A stretch of 62,944 nucleotides of DNA from Arsenophonus sp052174455 (GCA_052174455.1 JBQMRP010000066.1:1-62944), one strand, 5' to 3'; shown: positions 32,808-43,880, counted from the stretch's first letter. Program-made: numbers and translations. Notes: a model not told the origin generated them from the sequence alone.

Positions 32808-34140
32808 ATGAGTGCTGAAATTAAAACCCAAAATAGTGATTCTAGATGGCAAAAAATGGGCCCCGGCTCCAAGAGCCCCCCTTTTTTTTGCAAGTTATTT
32901 ACTAGCTTTTCGATGAGAAATCTTTGTTTAGAAATGCTTTTAATCGATCGTTATGTGACGATCGACGCTATTTTTCTTAATTTTGGTTGTTATCCCTTCT
33001 AAAGGAATATTATATACTGCAAAAGTAATTGAAGAAATTAAGGGCTTGATAGTACATTAAATCGTATTTGCTAAACAAAAAATAGATATTGATAAAGTAC
33101 AATTGTAAAAAAAATTATTAATCAGTTGCTAATTGGTTTAGCAGAAATAAAAAAGTCATAAATTAAAGTTATTAATGGGTTAAGTAAATTTATCGGTACT
33201 AATATATTAGTTGTTTAAGATGAAAATAAACAAGAGCCATAAATATTGATAATGCTATTATTGTTGCGATTCAGGTCCGAACTAGCTTCTATTTATTCCT
33301 CATAACGACCGAGATTATTACGTTTTACTAATGCTTTGCCAACCTATACTCTAATATAGGTTAGAGGTGAGAGGTGGTATTATTACTTTAGAACTAGATA
33401 CCGTATATTATGCATTAGGATCAGAAATTGATGTTATCGAAATATTCGATCAGGTTATCCCAATAGTAGATAAAGAGATTGTTAAACTTTTTACTAAACA
33501 GATTAATAAGAACTTTAATTTAATGCACGAAAGGAAAGTAATTATTTGGAAGTTAAAAGATAATATCTACGTCAAAATAGAAGAAAAGAAGAAACCTTGC
33601 AAATCCAGATTAATAAACAGATGCATGTACTAATGTAATTATATTTATGTGATAAAAACATTATCGGTCATTGAATGTTAGCTTATAATGATATTTATGA
33701 AGGTCATGTTTCGGTTCAAATGATTTCTATATTGAAATATTATTTTAACTAAAAATTACCCCTTCAATTGCTTATACTGAGCTTGAGATTGCTTGGTTGG
33801 TTTGATAAAAAAAGTTAAAGAATAAAGGTATTAGTTATGAAGTCCCCCGCTTTCCTATCGGCTGCTTAGGCTTGTGCTATTATATTTGATTGTTAATAAA
33901 GTAACTAAGCTTATTTTAATAAGGAGAAACTACTGCTTTATTTGCAAAGCAGTAGTCGATGTTAATGTTAGTAAATTACTTAGTGAAATTAACTTAACGA
34001 TTGGAATGTAAGTATAATCCAGAAATGTTGCATTAATTATTCATGCTTACTTGATGCACTATACGAGTCAATTTTAGTACGGTAGCTGAAATGCTTGAGA
34101 AAAATATTATTGATTTACCTTATTAAAAATAAGGAAAAAC
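32808..34140 (+). pseudogene. lpdA: Decayed dihydrolipoamide dehydrogenase (E3)
   Basis: E3 reoxidises dihydrolipoyl groups for pyruvate and 2-oxoglutarate dehydrogenases. The remnant starts with MSAEIKTQ at 32808. LLIDRY then FLNFGCYPF (32940-33000) covers the redox disulfide, whose first Cys is now Phe (32973-32975) and which ends in a stop. An open stretch from about 33367 (GGIITLELDTVYYALGSEID, then VIPIVDKEIVKLFTKQI) matches the NAD-binding half. EMLEKNIIDLPY near 34090-34122 matches the C-terminus. Stops and frameshifts are many. Synteny after aceF is as expected. The open frame 33367-33633 is a piece of this pseudogene, not a separate gene. Confidence 0.93.
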
Positions 34141-34304
34141 AATTTTTTCAAAAAAATTATTGCAAGGATTATTTAATTTATTACTAGCTTCTTCATTTAA
34201 TTTAAAGAAAAGGGTTTTTTTGAAAAAGTAAGAATAACATTCTCTTTAATTAATATCCTTATTTTTAATAAAAATAAATAATTATTGAGAGTTATATTTA
34301 CTTC

Positions 34305-35640
34305 TAGTGTATGGATTTTCGTAGATGCTGCTCTATTGATCTCATTTATTTCATGAATTATTCAAGAATATAGATATTGTATGCTATGAAAAAGTCTATA
34401 ATACAGGTATTCGTAAATTAGATATTACCTTTGATTTTTTATGAACATATCTTATGTTGAACGCTATATTTTATCGACGGGTGGTTTATGCGTCATCTAT
34501 AAGTGTTTTTGCCAAAGTGAACCATATAGACGGGTATTGGCGATATTGAAATTAAAGTGCATAAGGTCAAGGAGATCGTAAAAATAATTGTGAAACATTC
34601 TTCAATAGCTCATTACTACTGCTTTATCCGAATGGAATAAAAATGATGAAGAGTTACGTTACTACCATGACTATATCTGTGAGATGTATCATTATCGATG
34701 ATTTTTACGAAGCTATAAGCTGCTTATCAGTGAAAAGCACATGGTGTAATCTTTGCCAATTGCCATAAGCAGACTGAAACAGAAATGGCTTGAAGAGTAC
34801 GGTAATTATGGTGCTTTTGTAATTTAGCGATATCCCTAATGTTTGTTTATTTACTGAAGGCATATACTTTTTCCTACCAGGAACAACAAATCGTCTTTTC
34901 CTACCTCTCATTATTAATGTCACTGAACACAGATGTAAGGAGATTGCGTTTCGCTAGAAAATGGTTATCGATAACCAGAAGAAAATTGAATCTAATTTCT
35001 TAATGGCCTGCGAGCGCGTTGCTTAAGCGTATCTCTCAAGTTTACTATGAGAGACGGTATTTTAGTTTTTTTTGGATACAATGACAAATATATTATCAGA
35101 CAACACGCATTACCAATATTGTTGGGTACATAAAATAGAATTGGTACTAAATTACTCCACAAAGGTTATATAATCTAAAATTAATTCTGAACTCTTTCCG
35201 GGGGCTCGGATTAGCGAGAGAACCATAATACCCCATGATAAAGCCCTTGATATTTTGTTGGTAAAGAGTTTTACCAGAATATTCTGCAGCGATAAAGAAG
35301 TTAGATAAAGATTGAAAAGAATGGCTAGTATCCTTATGACATTCTCTCAGTGGACTGCGTATCAATAAGAATTCCGAATCCGATTAAGTCGGCTTTTGCA
35401 GCACTGAGGCTATAAAGCTGACGTGCAAAGCACTGTGTTTTGGAAAGCAACCCTTTTAATTGTAGTGAAGCTGCTTTCATCTCCTCAGAAAGCTAGAAGC
35501 AGTTTAGAGTGATTTTTGATCTGCTTGACCCTGTTTGTGGTAAGTAACATCCAATTTAAGGATGGAGAATGGATTTACTAAGAATCAGTGAAACATAACC
35601 TAATCATTATATACTAAATTTATTAATAACTCATTTAGTA
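34305..35640 (+). mobile_element. IS256-family element, degenerate, near full length
   Basis: Begins with the shared 5' end (agtgtatggattttcgtaga) and finishes with the shared 3' end (gaatggatttactaagaatc). The transposase is unreadable as a whole. Minus-strand open frames at 34705-34923 and 35147-35365 are antisense to it. It follows the end of the lpdA relic by about 165 bases. Confidence 0.82.
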
Positions 35641-35688
35641 ATAAGAATAGATTCGGATGTACTATATGCTTAGCAAAAGTAAATACAG

Positions 35689-35720
35689 ACTGCTCTTATG
35701 GTCTAAGAGCAGCTCTGTTT
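35689..35720 (+). terminator. Intrinsic terminator, orphan
   Basis: Stem ctgctctta / taagagcag with a 5-base loop, followed by ctctgtttttaag. It is well formed for the plus strand but has only the IS256 relic upstream, so it is probably left from a lost gene. Confidence 0.65.
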
Positions 35721-35919
35721 TTAAGTTTTATAGTTATTTCATAATGAGGGGAAGGAGCTGTTCTTTCTTATCATCATAATATTTTATCCTTAACATATAT
35801 CTTTCAGTAGCTATCTTAACATCAATAGTGCTAAGCAGAGAGGGTCCATATAATGGACTTGGTCTAAATAAATTGTTAAAATACGCAAAAAAGTTGAATA
35901 AGCTGCCGTTGAAAACAGA

Positions 35920-35952
35920 TTATAATCGCTAGTCGCTGACTAGCGATTATAA
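35920..35952. repeat. Perfect 15-bp inverted repeat with 3-base loop
   Basis: Arms ttataatcgctagtc and gactagcgattataa flank GCT. There is no T-run on either side, so it does not look like a simple terminator. No flanking gene is intact. It could be an operator or a structural relic; being perfect in a decaying region is unusual. Confidence 0.85.
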
Positions 35953-36759
35953 AATTAAACAAAAATAAAACTATTTTTCGCTAGAATCAGATATTATCAA
36001 AAATCAATTTATCCTAAGATTATTAATGGCATTTAATAAGTGGCTACTGAACAAGGATATATGCACTTATTGTGATTGTAAACATTATCAAAAACAACAA
36101 CACACTTTTATTAACATATTCGTTAGCCAATAAATTATTGGCATCGTATTACTCAATTCTCATATTCCATTTTGCTCATCAAATAGAAAACTAAAAGATT
36201 TATCGCCAATAGTTGTTGCAAATGAATTTATACCTGAATTGAATCTTAGTTCAATAAATATTGATAATCTAACCTATTCTTTTAATGTAATTAACTATTT
36301 ACAAAAATTTTTTTATAAATATATTATTTTAATGTAATCAAAGCAACTGGCCCAGAAACACTCTATCTTGTCAATATCGTTTTTAGGATTACACTCAAGC
36401 GATATAGTGGAAAGATTAAGCTGCTAGGAATATATTAATAGTGACTTTAGTTATCAAGGTAAGGAGAATTAAGGAATAAAGCTTTTCGTATTACTTAAAC
36501 CACATTATCACAATGTTTTGTCATAATGATATTATGACTATTATGTGTTATATGGATAACCAATCGTATAGGACTAAGATTACTAAAAGATTCATCTATT
36601 TATTAGATTGAGTAATCTTAATGTTATACAGCATATTGAATGTGGCACCCTATGCGTGAGCGTAGTAGATACGCTACCTTTTTGAGATGTTCATTGTGAA
36701 TTAAGTACTTTTATACTTGCTAAAATGTTAATTTTTTGCTATTTTTTCTAAAAATATCT
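35953..36759. other. Intergenic region, unassigned
   Basis: About 800 bp. A start-less open stretch on the plus strand (about 36146-36344, containing LSPIVVANEFIPELNLSSIN) may be a gene remnant that I cannot name; acnB follows lpdA in E. coli but this does not resemble it. A small hairpin (agcgta / tacgct, 36659-36675) followed by ttttt is a weak terminator candidate. Confidence 0.45.
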
Positions 36760-37765
36760 ACTGGTTTGTTTGCAAACCAATTTATAACCATATCTATATT
36801 TCAATTATTGAAATTTCAACAATCTTTTCTAAATAAAGATAATTCAGTAAATAAAACGACCTTTACCATGTAATCTATCATCAGCCTTTTAATTGACTGA
36901 TATAACTGTTCACAATTTTGAATTGGAAATTCCTTATCAATCACTCTCTGATCATCTAGTCTTATTAGGTGATAGTACTTATTTGATGTTCGTTGAAAAA
37001 ATTTTAACATTTAGCTTCATTCTAGCAAAGAATAAGATCTTTTTCAAAGATTAACTTTGAAAATAATTAATCATTTTTGCATTAAACTTTTAAGAGTTTA
37101 ATCGGTCATACATAACCTTATTGATCTCGGATAATTAAAATCAAAATTTATTTTTTCTTTTTTATCTCCTTATCTCCCGCATTTTCTTGCTTTTTATGTG
37201 GGATATAACATTTCCTTTTAAGGATTCAGGAAAAATGTTTTATTGACTTCAACAATACCACTTAGTGTATTTATGTTAGCTATCTCCGCTGAAGCAAGGA
37301 AACAGTGACACCATTTAAACGCTGCTTTCAAATTAATACCTATTTATTGCTGATTTTCGTAAAGTTAAGTTATTTAATGTATATATGTAAATAACTAAAC
37401 TATTTATCCTTGTGATGTAGTTTTGCTAGAGCACTTCCTTTACAGTAAGATTATTAAATCTTTTCCTGTAATCTGAGGTTTTGCAATTTATTCTTATAAC
37501 CCTAATAAATGTCCCAATCAGTTACATGTTTACTATGATAATATGAGCAGGATAAAGTGGATTGAGTTACTTCAATGAATGAATCTAGATCATCCAATAG
37601 ATTGTCACCGAGATAACTAATGAGATACAGTTTTATGTTAGAATGAAATTAAGAAATAGTTTCTTTGATCTGTACAACTGCTTCCTTTTTTCATGACAAA
37701 CTTTTTGTAGTGAAAACTCTTCATACTAGTATAAGGGGTTTCTCTACCAACAACCATTGCTAATA
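36760..37765 (-). mobile_element. IS1595-family element, degenerate
   Basis: Same element as 21070-22055 and in the same arrangement, followed directly by an IS91 relic. The minus-strand frame at 36816-37010 gives a transposase C-terminal piece (IQNCEQLYQSIKRLM). The frame at 37638-37850 lies over its 5' end. All other frames are broken. Confidence 0.78.
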
Positions 37766-39520
37766 TGTCATAATTTATCAGGAAACAATCTGAATATATC
37801 GGAATAAATCTCCATAAAACGTAAACTAGCAAATCATGGTAATTATTCATAACTTCTCGTATTATACTGTTTGTTTATCTGAAGCGCTTTATGATCTCCT
37901 TTTACAAAAAAATGATTATAGAAAAAGTCCATTGATTTTTTATGATATCCAAAAAGATGCTATACAACTCTGGATCTGAGAGGCTCCTCAATTTTTTTCT
38001 CAACACGTAGTATTATCCACCTACAGTAACGATTATTTGTAGTTTTTAGTAGCAGAACCTAAGTTAAGTTAATAACGCTGGATACAGCTATTGATGGCAA
38101 TGACTAAATATGCCAACCAATAACCATTCATTACTTATACAAAACTTGGATATTAATCCCCCTATTTTCTTTTGCTTCATTAGATAAATATAAAGATAAC
38201 TGGGCTGACAGGTCTGACAAATGTGAACAAGATTAGCATTTATGCTTTAATAGATAAAGAGATCTACATAATAACATACTCCAAATATATCTCTATCCCT
38301 ACTAAATTGTTTTTTCACTATTAATGATGGGTGAAGTAAATTTTTTGAGAAATACGGTAAAAATCTCAACTATCGTGGACCTTTTATCTATCGAACGAAT
38401 GCTAGACTATGGCACTTTTATGTCATTATAGGTTCGACTGCGCTACTGCTGTGCCTATCCTGAATGTTTTCAGTCTTTATTTTTTTTCATAACTGTAAGT
38501 TCAAAAATATACAGTTCATGTCGCTGCAAAGACACAGAAATGATTAACATAGCAGGTTCATATTTTACTTAACTGCGACTTCTGACAAATACATTACTTT
38601 TCACTATACCTTATCTCATTTGGTCTTTTTACAATGATTGGCAGTGACTCAATGCTCTTTTTTGCTGCTATCCGCACTATGTTGTAAATAGGTACTACAA
38701 ACAAGATATAGAAATCAGTATCTTCTGTCCTTGCACATTTATGCTTGATAACTCAATGAACATCCGCATCTTCATCTCTTCATCTCTTCATCTCTTTATT
38801 TTTCATCACTCCTAACGGTTTGGATATTAAATATGCTATATGATGTGAGTTGCTCTTTAAAAAAAAGCGATCGAAGAAATTTAATGAAACGTTATTACCG
38901 GCTACTATATATTCCACAACTATGGATCTAATAAATTCAGTAGGTCCTTTCTCCTAGTCTGAAGCATATCCTGTGACAGGAAGAAATGGCAGCGATATCT
39001 AAATGTACAGTATGCTATATTACTGGAATGAAAATATGCTTGCTAAAAAGATGAAATTGGCGTGATATAGCGTGAAATATACCTTCGGGCGTTACTTTAA
39101 GAGTTCCTATACAATCCCGCATTAAAACTACAGCATTACCGAATGGAAATTATAACGATTATTATTAGAATCGAACTTAACAACGCTGGCAAGAGACACT
39201 AACGCAATAAGAGATAATCGGGTGCTATATATCAATTATATTCCAGTAGATATTTTAAAATTATCAGTTACTATAGTTTTTTGTTGAATTGTAAACAAAA
39301 AACACTATTACCAAAAGTATATAATAAGTTAGAGATAAAGATTCGTAAAAACTCAAGAAATTAGGGTTTCTCCATGTTGATAAAATAATTCCTGGGCAGA
39401 GAATTCATATAAATATATTCTATGTGGCGACAGACTACTTTTTACCGGTATTAATAATAGTAAAAACAGATAAACGGAATTGTTTTCAGAAAGAATAGAT
39501 AAAAATGCAAATTGCTAAAC
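37766..39520 (+). mobile_element. IS91-family element, degenerate
   Basis: The most readable IS91 relic. Pieces in order on the plus strand: FTIPYLIWSFYNDWQ then LNALFCCYPHYVVN (38600-38690), matching the FTLPDTLWPLF...NRWLLNALF block of IS91 transposases. Then comes YKQDIEISIFCPCTF (38697-38740), with NIRIF where the HPHVH-type HUH motif should be. Near the end YKYILCGDRLLFTGI (39410-39455) matches the C-terminal Cys motif of the family. The catalytic His residues are lost. A local tandem run atctcttc occurs at 38765-38797. It ends about 110 bases before ftsN, replacing the cytR neighbourhood of E. coli. Confidence 0.82.
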
Positions 39521-39631
39521 TGCGATTTAATTATTAATGATAGTGTTTGCCACTTAAAAACTAGTATAAAATAATTAGGTTAAGTAAGATATAACGATTA
39601 ATGTAACTTTTATTAATTAGCGAATTGGAAA

Positions 39632-40378
39632 GTGGCACAAAAAGATTACGTAAGATTAGGTCGTACAATACCCCGTAAGAATATGCGTTCAGGTAAGAAA
39701 AAATTAAATCAAGGATTACCAAAAGCAACCCTTACTGTCGCTATTCTCATTATTGTTATCTTTATTACTGGCTTATATTACATTACAAAAAATAAACCTG
39801 TTCCTGTATTTAATAAAAAAATCTTGACCAATAATAGTCAGCTAGTTACCAGCCTACCACCTAAACCAGAAGAACGATGGCGTTATATAAAAGAGCTGGA
39901 AAAGCGTGATATTGATCTACCAAACTTTAACAACTCAACTAAATCAAATATTAATAATACGACCGATTTAAGCAACGAACAGCGTCAATTCCTTGAGCAG
40001 ATTGATGCAGATAGACGAAACTATGCCATTAATCTACCCGAAGTGCTTAATAATGATAATGTCAGACGCTCACACGTTATCATTAGTGCTCCGCCAATAG
40101 AATCATCTCTGAGATTAAAACCCATCCCAGATCTTCAGAAATCAACAAATATTCAACAAAAAATAGTGGTGCAGTGTAATTCATTTAAAAATCTGGAGCA
40201 AGCAGAATCCGTTAAAGCCAACCTGGCATTTTCAGGTTTAGAAAGTAGAATTATCTTAACAAAAGGTTGGTATCGTGTTGTACTTGGGCCTTACAATCAA
40301 GAAACAGCAGAAAAAATACGTGATCAAGCTAAATCTATCGGCATATCCGGTTGTATTCTTAATACAAGTAAGGGTTGA
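39632..40378 (+). CDS. ftsN: Cell division protein
   Basis: A bitopic inner-membrane protein that activates septal peptidoglycan synthesis at the divisome. The 248-residue product starts at GTG, as in E. coli, with the conserved VAQKDYVRLGR cytoplasmic start. A transmembrane helix spans about 32-54. The essential periplasmic segment is clear (PPKPEERWRYIKELEKRD, about 76-93). A SPOR domain forms the C-terminus (about 172-245, VVQCNSFKNLEQAESVKANL then GWYRVVLGPYN). It is about 70 residues shorter than the E. coli protein because the Gln-rich linker is mostly gone. The ribosome-binding site is weak (TTGGAAA). The hslVU promoter overlaps its stop codon. Confidence 0.95.
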   Translation: MAQKDYVRLGRTIPRKNMRSGKKKLNQGLPKATLTVAILIIVIFITGLYYITKNKPVPVFNKKILTNNSQLVTSLPPKPEERWRYIKELEKRDIDLPNFNNSTKSNINNTTDLSNEQRQFLEQIDADRRNYAINLPEVLNNDNVRRSHVIISAPPIESSLRLKPIPDLQKSTNIQQKIVVQCNSFKNLEQAESVKANLAFSGLESRIILTKGWYRVVLGPYNQETAEKIRDQAKSIGISGCILNTSKG

Positions 40379-40400
40379 AAAATGATTATTATCCCCCATT
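40375..40400 (+). promoter_or_regulatory. Heat-shock (sigma-32) promoter of hslVU
   Basis: TTGAAA at 40375-40380 and CCCCATT at 40394-40400 are separated by 13 bases, matching the sigma-32 consensus (CTTGAAA, 11-16 bases, CCCCATnT). It lies about 93 bases before the hslV start, and its -35 overlaps the ftsN stop codon. E. coli hslVU is a known sigma-32 operon, so the position makes sense. Confidence 0.8.
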
Positions 40401-40492
40401 AAAATTCCTAATAGGTAAATACAGGCTTTTTGCGTAAAAACATAAAAAGTATGCTTATGTACTCTCATAATAAAATAACCAAGGGCTGAATT

Positions 40493-41023
40493 ATGACTAC
40501 AATTATAAGTGTTCGCCGTAATGCCAAAGTTGTAATTGGTGGTGATGGACAGGCGACTATGGGTAATACCGTCATGAAAGGCAACGTCCGTAAAGTGCGC
40601 CGCCTTTATAATGATAAAGTTATCGCGGGATTCGCAGGTAGTACTGCTGATGCATTTACACTATTTGAACTTTTTGAACGAAAACTAGAACTTTATCAAG
40701 GACACCTAACGAAAGCTGCTGTTGAACTAGCTAAAGATTGGCGTACTGATCGTATGCTGAGAAAACTTGAAGCGCTTTTAGCTGTTGCAGATGAGAGCAG
40801 TTCATTGATCATTACAGGTAATGGGGATGTTATCCAACCAGAAAATGATTTAATTGCTATTGGTTCTGGTGGTGCTTATGCACAAGCTTCTGCACGTGCA
40901 TTGTTAGAAAATACAGAAATGAGTGCACGTGATATTACAGAAAAATCGTTAAATATAGCAAGTGATATTTGTATATATACCAACCAAAATTTTAACTTTG
41001 AAGAACTCTTTTCAAAATCTTAA
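40493..41023 (+). CDS. hslV: HslUV protease, proteolytic subunit
   Basis: A threonine peptidase that forms the double hexameric core of the ATP-dependent HslUV (ClpQY) protease in the cytoplasm. The 176 residues equal E. coli HslV. After removal of Met the catalytic Thr is the first residue (TTIISVRRNAK). GDGQATMGNTVMKGN, AGFAGSTADAFTLFELFE and AIGSGGAYAQASARAL are conserved, including the residues around the active site and the S1 pocket. AAGGGC lies 7 bases before the ATG. hslU follows after 9 bases in the same operon, under a sigma-32 type promoter. The C-terminus (NFNFEELFSKS) is slightly divergent. Confidence 0.98.
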   Translation: MTTIISVRRNAKVVIGGDGQATMGNTVMKGNVRKVRRLYNDKVIAGFAGSTADAFTLFELFERKLELYQGHLTKAAVELAKDWRTDRMLRKLEALLAVADESSSLIITGNGDVIQPENDLIAIGSGGAYAQASARALLENTEMSARDITEKSLNIASDICIYTNQNFNFEELFSKS

Positions 41024-41032
41024 GGATTTAAT

Positions 41033-42364
41033 ATGTCTGAAATGACGCCACGTGAAATTGTCAGTGAATTGGACAATCATATTATTGGTCAACACAAAGC
41101 AAAACGTTCTGTCGCTATTGCACTACGTAATCGTTGGCGTCGTATGCAACTTGATGAAGCATTGCGTCAAGAAGTAACACCGAAAAATATTTTGATGATT
41201 GGTCCAACTGGTGTAGGTAAAACTGAAATTGCCCGGCGCTTAGCAAAACTAGCTAATGCTCCATTTATCAAGGTAGAAGCAACAAAGTTTACTGAAGTCG
41301 GTTATGTTGGTAAAGAAGTTGATTCTATCATTCGTGATTTAACTGACGCTGCTGTAAAAATGGTACGCCTTCAATCTATAGAAAAAAATGGTTATCGTGC
41401 AGAAGAACTGGCAGAAGAACGTATCCTTGATGTTTTATTGCCTCCAGCTAAAAATAATTGGGGACAACCTGATCCCCATGTAGAACCTTCTAACACACGT
41501 CAATCTTTCCGTAAAAAATTAAGAGAAGGTGAGCTAGACGATAAAGAAATCGAAATTGAAGTTGCTACTATACCAGTGGGAATTGAAATTATGGCTCCTC
41601 CTGGTATGGAGGAGATGACTAGTCAATTGCAATCTTTGTTTCAAAATCTAGCCGGGCAAAAACATAAACCCCGTAAGATGAAGATTAAAGAAGCCTTTAA
41701 AATATTAATAGAAGAAGAAGCAGCGAAACTGGTTAATCCAGAAGAACTAAAACAGCAAGCCATTGATTCAGTTGAACAACACGGTATTGTTTTCATCGAT
41801 GAAATCGACAAAATATGTAAACGTGGAGAAACTTCTGGTCCAGATGTCTCTCGAGAAGGTGTACAGCGTGATTTACTACCTTTAGTTGAAGGCTGCACCG
41901 TTTCGACTAAACATGGTATGGTAAAAACTGACCATATTTTATTTATCGCTTCTGGCGCATTTCAGGTTACAAGTCCATCGGATTTAATCCCTGAACTACA
42001 AGGTCGATTACCAATCAGAGTCGAATTACAAGCATTGACGGCAGAAGATTTTAATCGTATTTTAACTGAACCAAATGCATCTTTAACTATACAATATAAA
42101 GCATTGATGGAAACCGAAGGTTTAAACATTGTCTTTACACCAGAAGGTATTGGTAAAATTGCTCAAGCAGCATGGCAAGTTAATGAAAAAACAGAAAATA
42201 TTGGTGCTCGTCGATTACATACCGTTCTTGAACGGTTAATGGAAGATATCTCTTTCAATGCCAGTGAAAGCAGTGGTCAAGATATTATAATTGATGCTGA
42301 TTACGTTGCTAAGAATCTGGATGAGCTAGTTGCTGATGAAGATTTAAGTCGATTTATTTTATAA
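41033..42364 (+). CDS. hslU: HslUV protease, ATPase subunit
   Basis: AAA+ unfoldase that recognises substrates and feeds them to HslV. The 443 residues equal E. coli HslU. Walker A is GPTGVGKTEIARR (Lys63). The pore loop GYVGKEVDS is at about 91. The I domain lies in the middle. Walker B is GIVFIDEIDKICKRG. Sensor motifs and the C-terminal tail DEDLSRFIL, which docks into HslV, are intact. AAGGA lies 6 bases before the ATG. It is coupled to hslV. menA and rraA, the next genes in relatives, survive downstream only as fragments. Confidence 0.98.
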   Translation: MSEMTPREIVSELDNHIIGQHKAKRSVAIALRNRWRRMQLDEALRQEVTPKNILMIGPTGVGKTEIARRLAKLANAPFIKVEATKFTEVGYVGKEVDSIIRDLTDAAVKMVRLQSIEKNGYRAEELAEERILDVLLPPAKNNWGQPDPHVEPSNTRQSFRKKLREGELDDKEIEIEVATIPVGIEIMAPPGMEEMTSQLQSLFQNLAGQKHKPRKMKIKEAFKILIEEEAAKLVNPEELKQQAIDSVEQHGIVFIDEIDKICKRGETSGPDVSREGVQRDLLPLVEGCTVSTKHGMVKTDHILFIASGAFQVTSPSDLIPELQGRLPIRVELQALTAEDFNRILTEPNASLTIQYKALMETEGLNIVFTPEGIGKIAQAAWQVNEKTENIGARRLHTVLERLMEDISFNASESSGQDIIIDADYVAKNLDELVADEDLSRFIL

Positions 42365-42477
42365 TCTAGTGTTATTAACTTTATTAATTATAATCCTGGG
42401 TTAGGCTATTAAGCCTACCATCATATTATAATAATAACTTATAGATTAATTATATGAATTTAATCGGCTATCTTAGC

Positions 42478-43505
42478 AAAGATAGCTGCTTTCCTCGTAG
42501 AGGAATTTATAGCACAGCTATATTTTAATTCTTCTAGTTCAAACAATCTATTCCAAGGCAAAATAATTAGATAAATAACAACCCTATGCCATGTAATCTA
42601 TTCAGGCATCCTTCTTTTAATCGGCTGATATAATTGATCAGATTTTGAATCTGCAATTCCTTACCAATGGCTTTCTGATTACTTAATCTTATTAGGGGCG
42701 ATGGTGACTAATTCATGCTCACTAGAAAATGTTTTGCACCCTTTTACTCTATCCAAAGCAAAGGATGAAAATCTTTATTGAATATTGGCTCAAGAAAACA
42801 ACTAATACACTCTCAATTAAACTTTTTCAATAGTTTCATCGCTCCATCACCTTGTCAATCTTGGACGATTAAAACCGCGATTCGTTTTTTATCTCCTCCT
42901 CCTACGCCTCTAGCTTTCCTATGTGCAATATAACGCTTCCTTTTAAAGGATTCAGGGAAAGGTATTTCGTTGACTTCAATAATAACTACTTAGTGCATTT
43001 ATATTGTTTCTCTCTGCTGAAATAAGGAGAGGTGATGCTCCACATTTAAACGCTATTTTAAAATCAATGTTTGTTTGTTTTCCTTATTTTCGTAAAGTTA
43101 AGCTATTCAATATACATTGAAGATAAGTAAACTATTTATTTTTGTGATATACCTCTCCGCTAGAGGGATGGCCTCTATTCCAATAAAATTGTTGTATCTT
43201 TTTCTGTAATGGGGATTTTGCAACGATATCGCTGTAACCCTAATAAATGTCCTCAGTAGATAAACATGTTCACTGTGACAATATAGGTAGGATAAAGTGG
43301 AATAAGTTGCTTCAATGCATTAATTGATATCATCCGACAGATTGTTATCTAGGTAATTAATGAGATGCTAATTTATTTTGGTAGAGAGTAAGTAAAAGTC
43401 TCTTTGATCTATATGTCTGCTTGTTTTTTCATGGCAACTTATGTAGCGAAAATCTTTCATACAGTAAATGAATTTCTAGCAATAACCTTTGCAAATATAC
43501 CCTGT
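42478..43505 (-). mobile_element. IS1595-family element, degenerate
   Basis: The copy whose transposase is easiest to recognise. On the minus strand it reads NEIPFPESFKRKRYIAHRKA then RGVGGGDKKRIAVLIVQD, matching the IS1595 pattern DETFFLESFKG...PRKRGG...PVLVARDRSG. Further on come IQNLINYISRLK and NRLHGIG, equivalent to the HIQNVN...RLKGWMRRFHGV C-terminal block. Several stops remain. It is inserted where menA should begin, about 110 bases past hslU. Confidence 0.85.
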
Positions 43506-43679
43506 TATTACCAGAAATTAATTCTGGATTGTTATCATTAGCAGTATAAATGTTAACAATATACGCGATAGAAAATAATATTAAAACAGATAAAAATACT
43601 TTAGCAGTTAGATTAGGTGTTAAAGACATCTAATTGCATTATGCCACATTAATTTTAATTGTGATTTTTGTTTAATACT

Positions 43680-43880
43680 CTTTAGCGTGTTATATCTTAA
43701 TCATTTAATGTGTCTGGTTATTCTTTTTCACTATATTTATGTTATTAAACTATATAAAGAAAGTTGTTCATTATACCACCTCTAAATGTATAAAACCTTT
43801 ATTGGGAATAAACTTAAAACGGCGTTACTAATCAAAAATTCTATTTATGTTGGACTTATTTTAAATAAATTATTGTAATT
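43680..43880 (+). pseudogene. menA: Probable remnant of 1,4-dihydroxy-2-naphthoate prenyltransferase
   Basis: Position is the main argument: menA lies between hslU and rraA in enterobacteria. A frame near 43740-43870 reads KVVHYTTSKCIKPLLGINLK, and shifting frame gives TALLIKNSIYVGLIL, resembling the C-terminal FNPLLGxTxKxALLFxxLFxxGL of MenA. The rest has been replaced by the IS1595 relic. A 67-codon minus-strand frame (43429-43629, MSLTPNLTAKVFLSVLILFS) just before it begins with a hydrophobic segment but is partly IS sequence; I cannot assign it. Confidence 0.4.

Noticed and set aside
33367..33633. 88-codon open frame as a separate small gene
   Set aside because: Its product aligns to the NAD-binding part of LpdA, in the right order between other lpdA fragments.
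41641..41898. 85-codon minus-strand frame
   Set aside because: Antisense to the conserved ATPase region of hslU.
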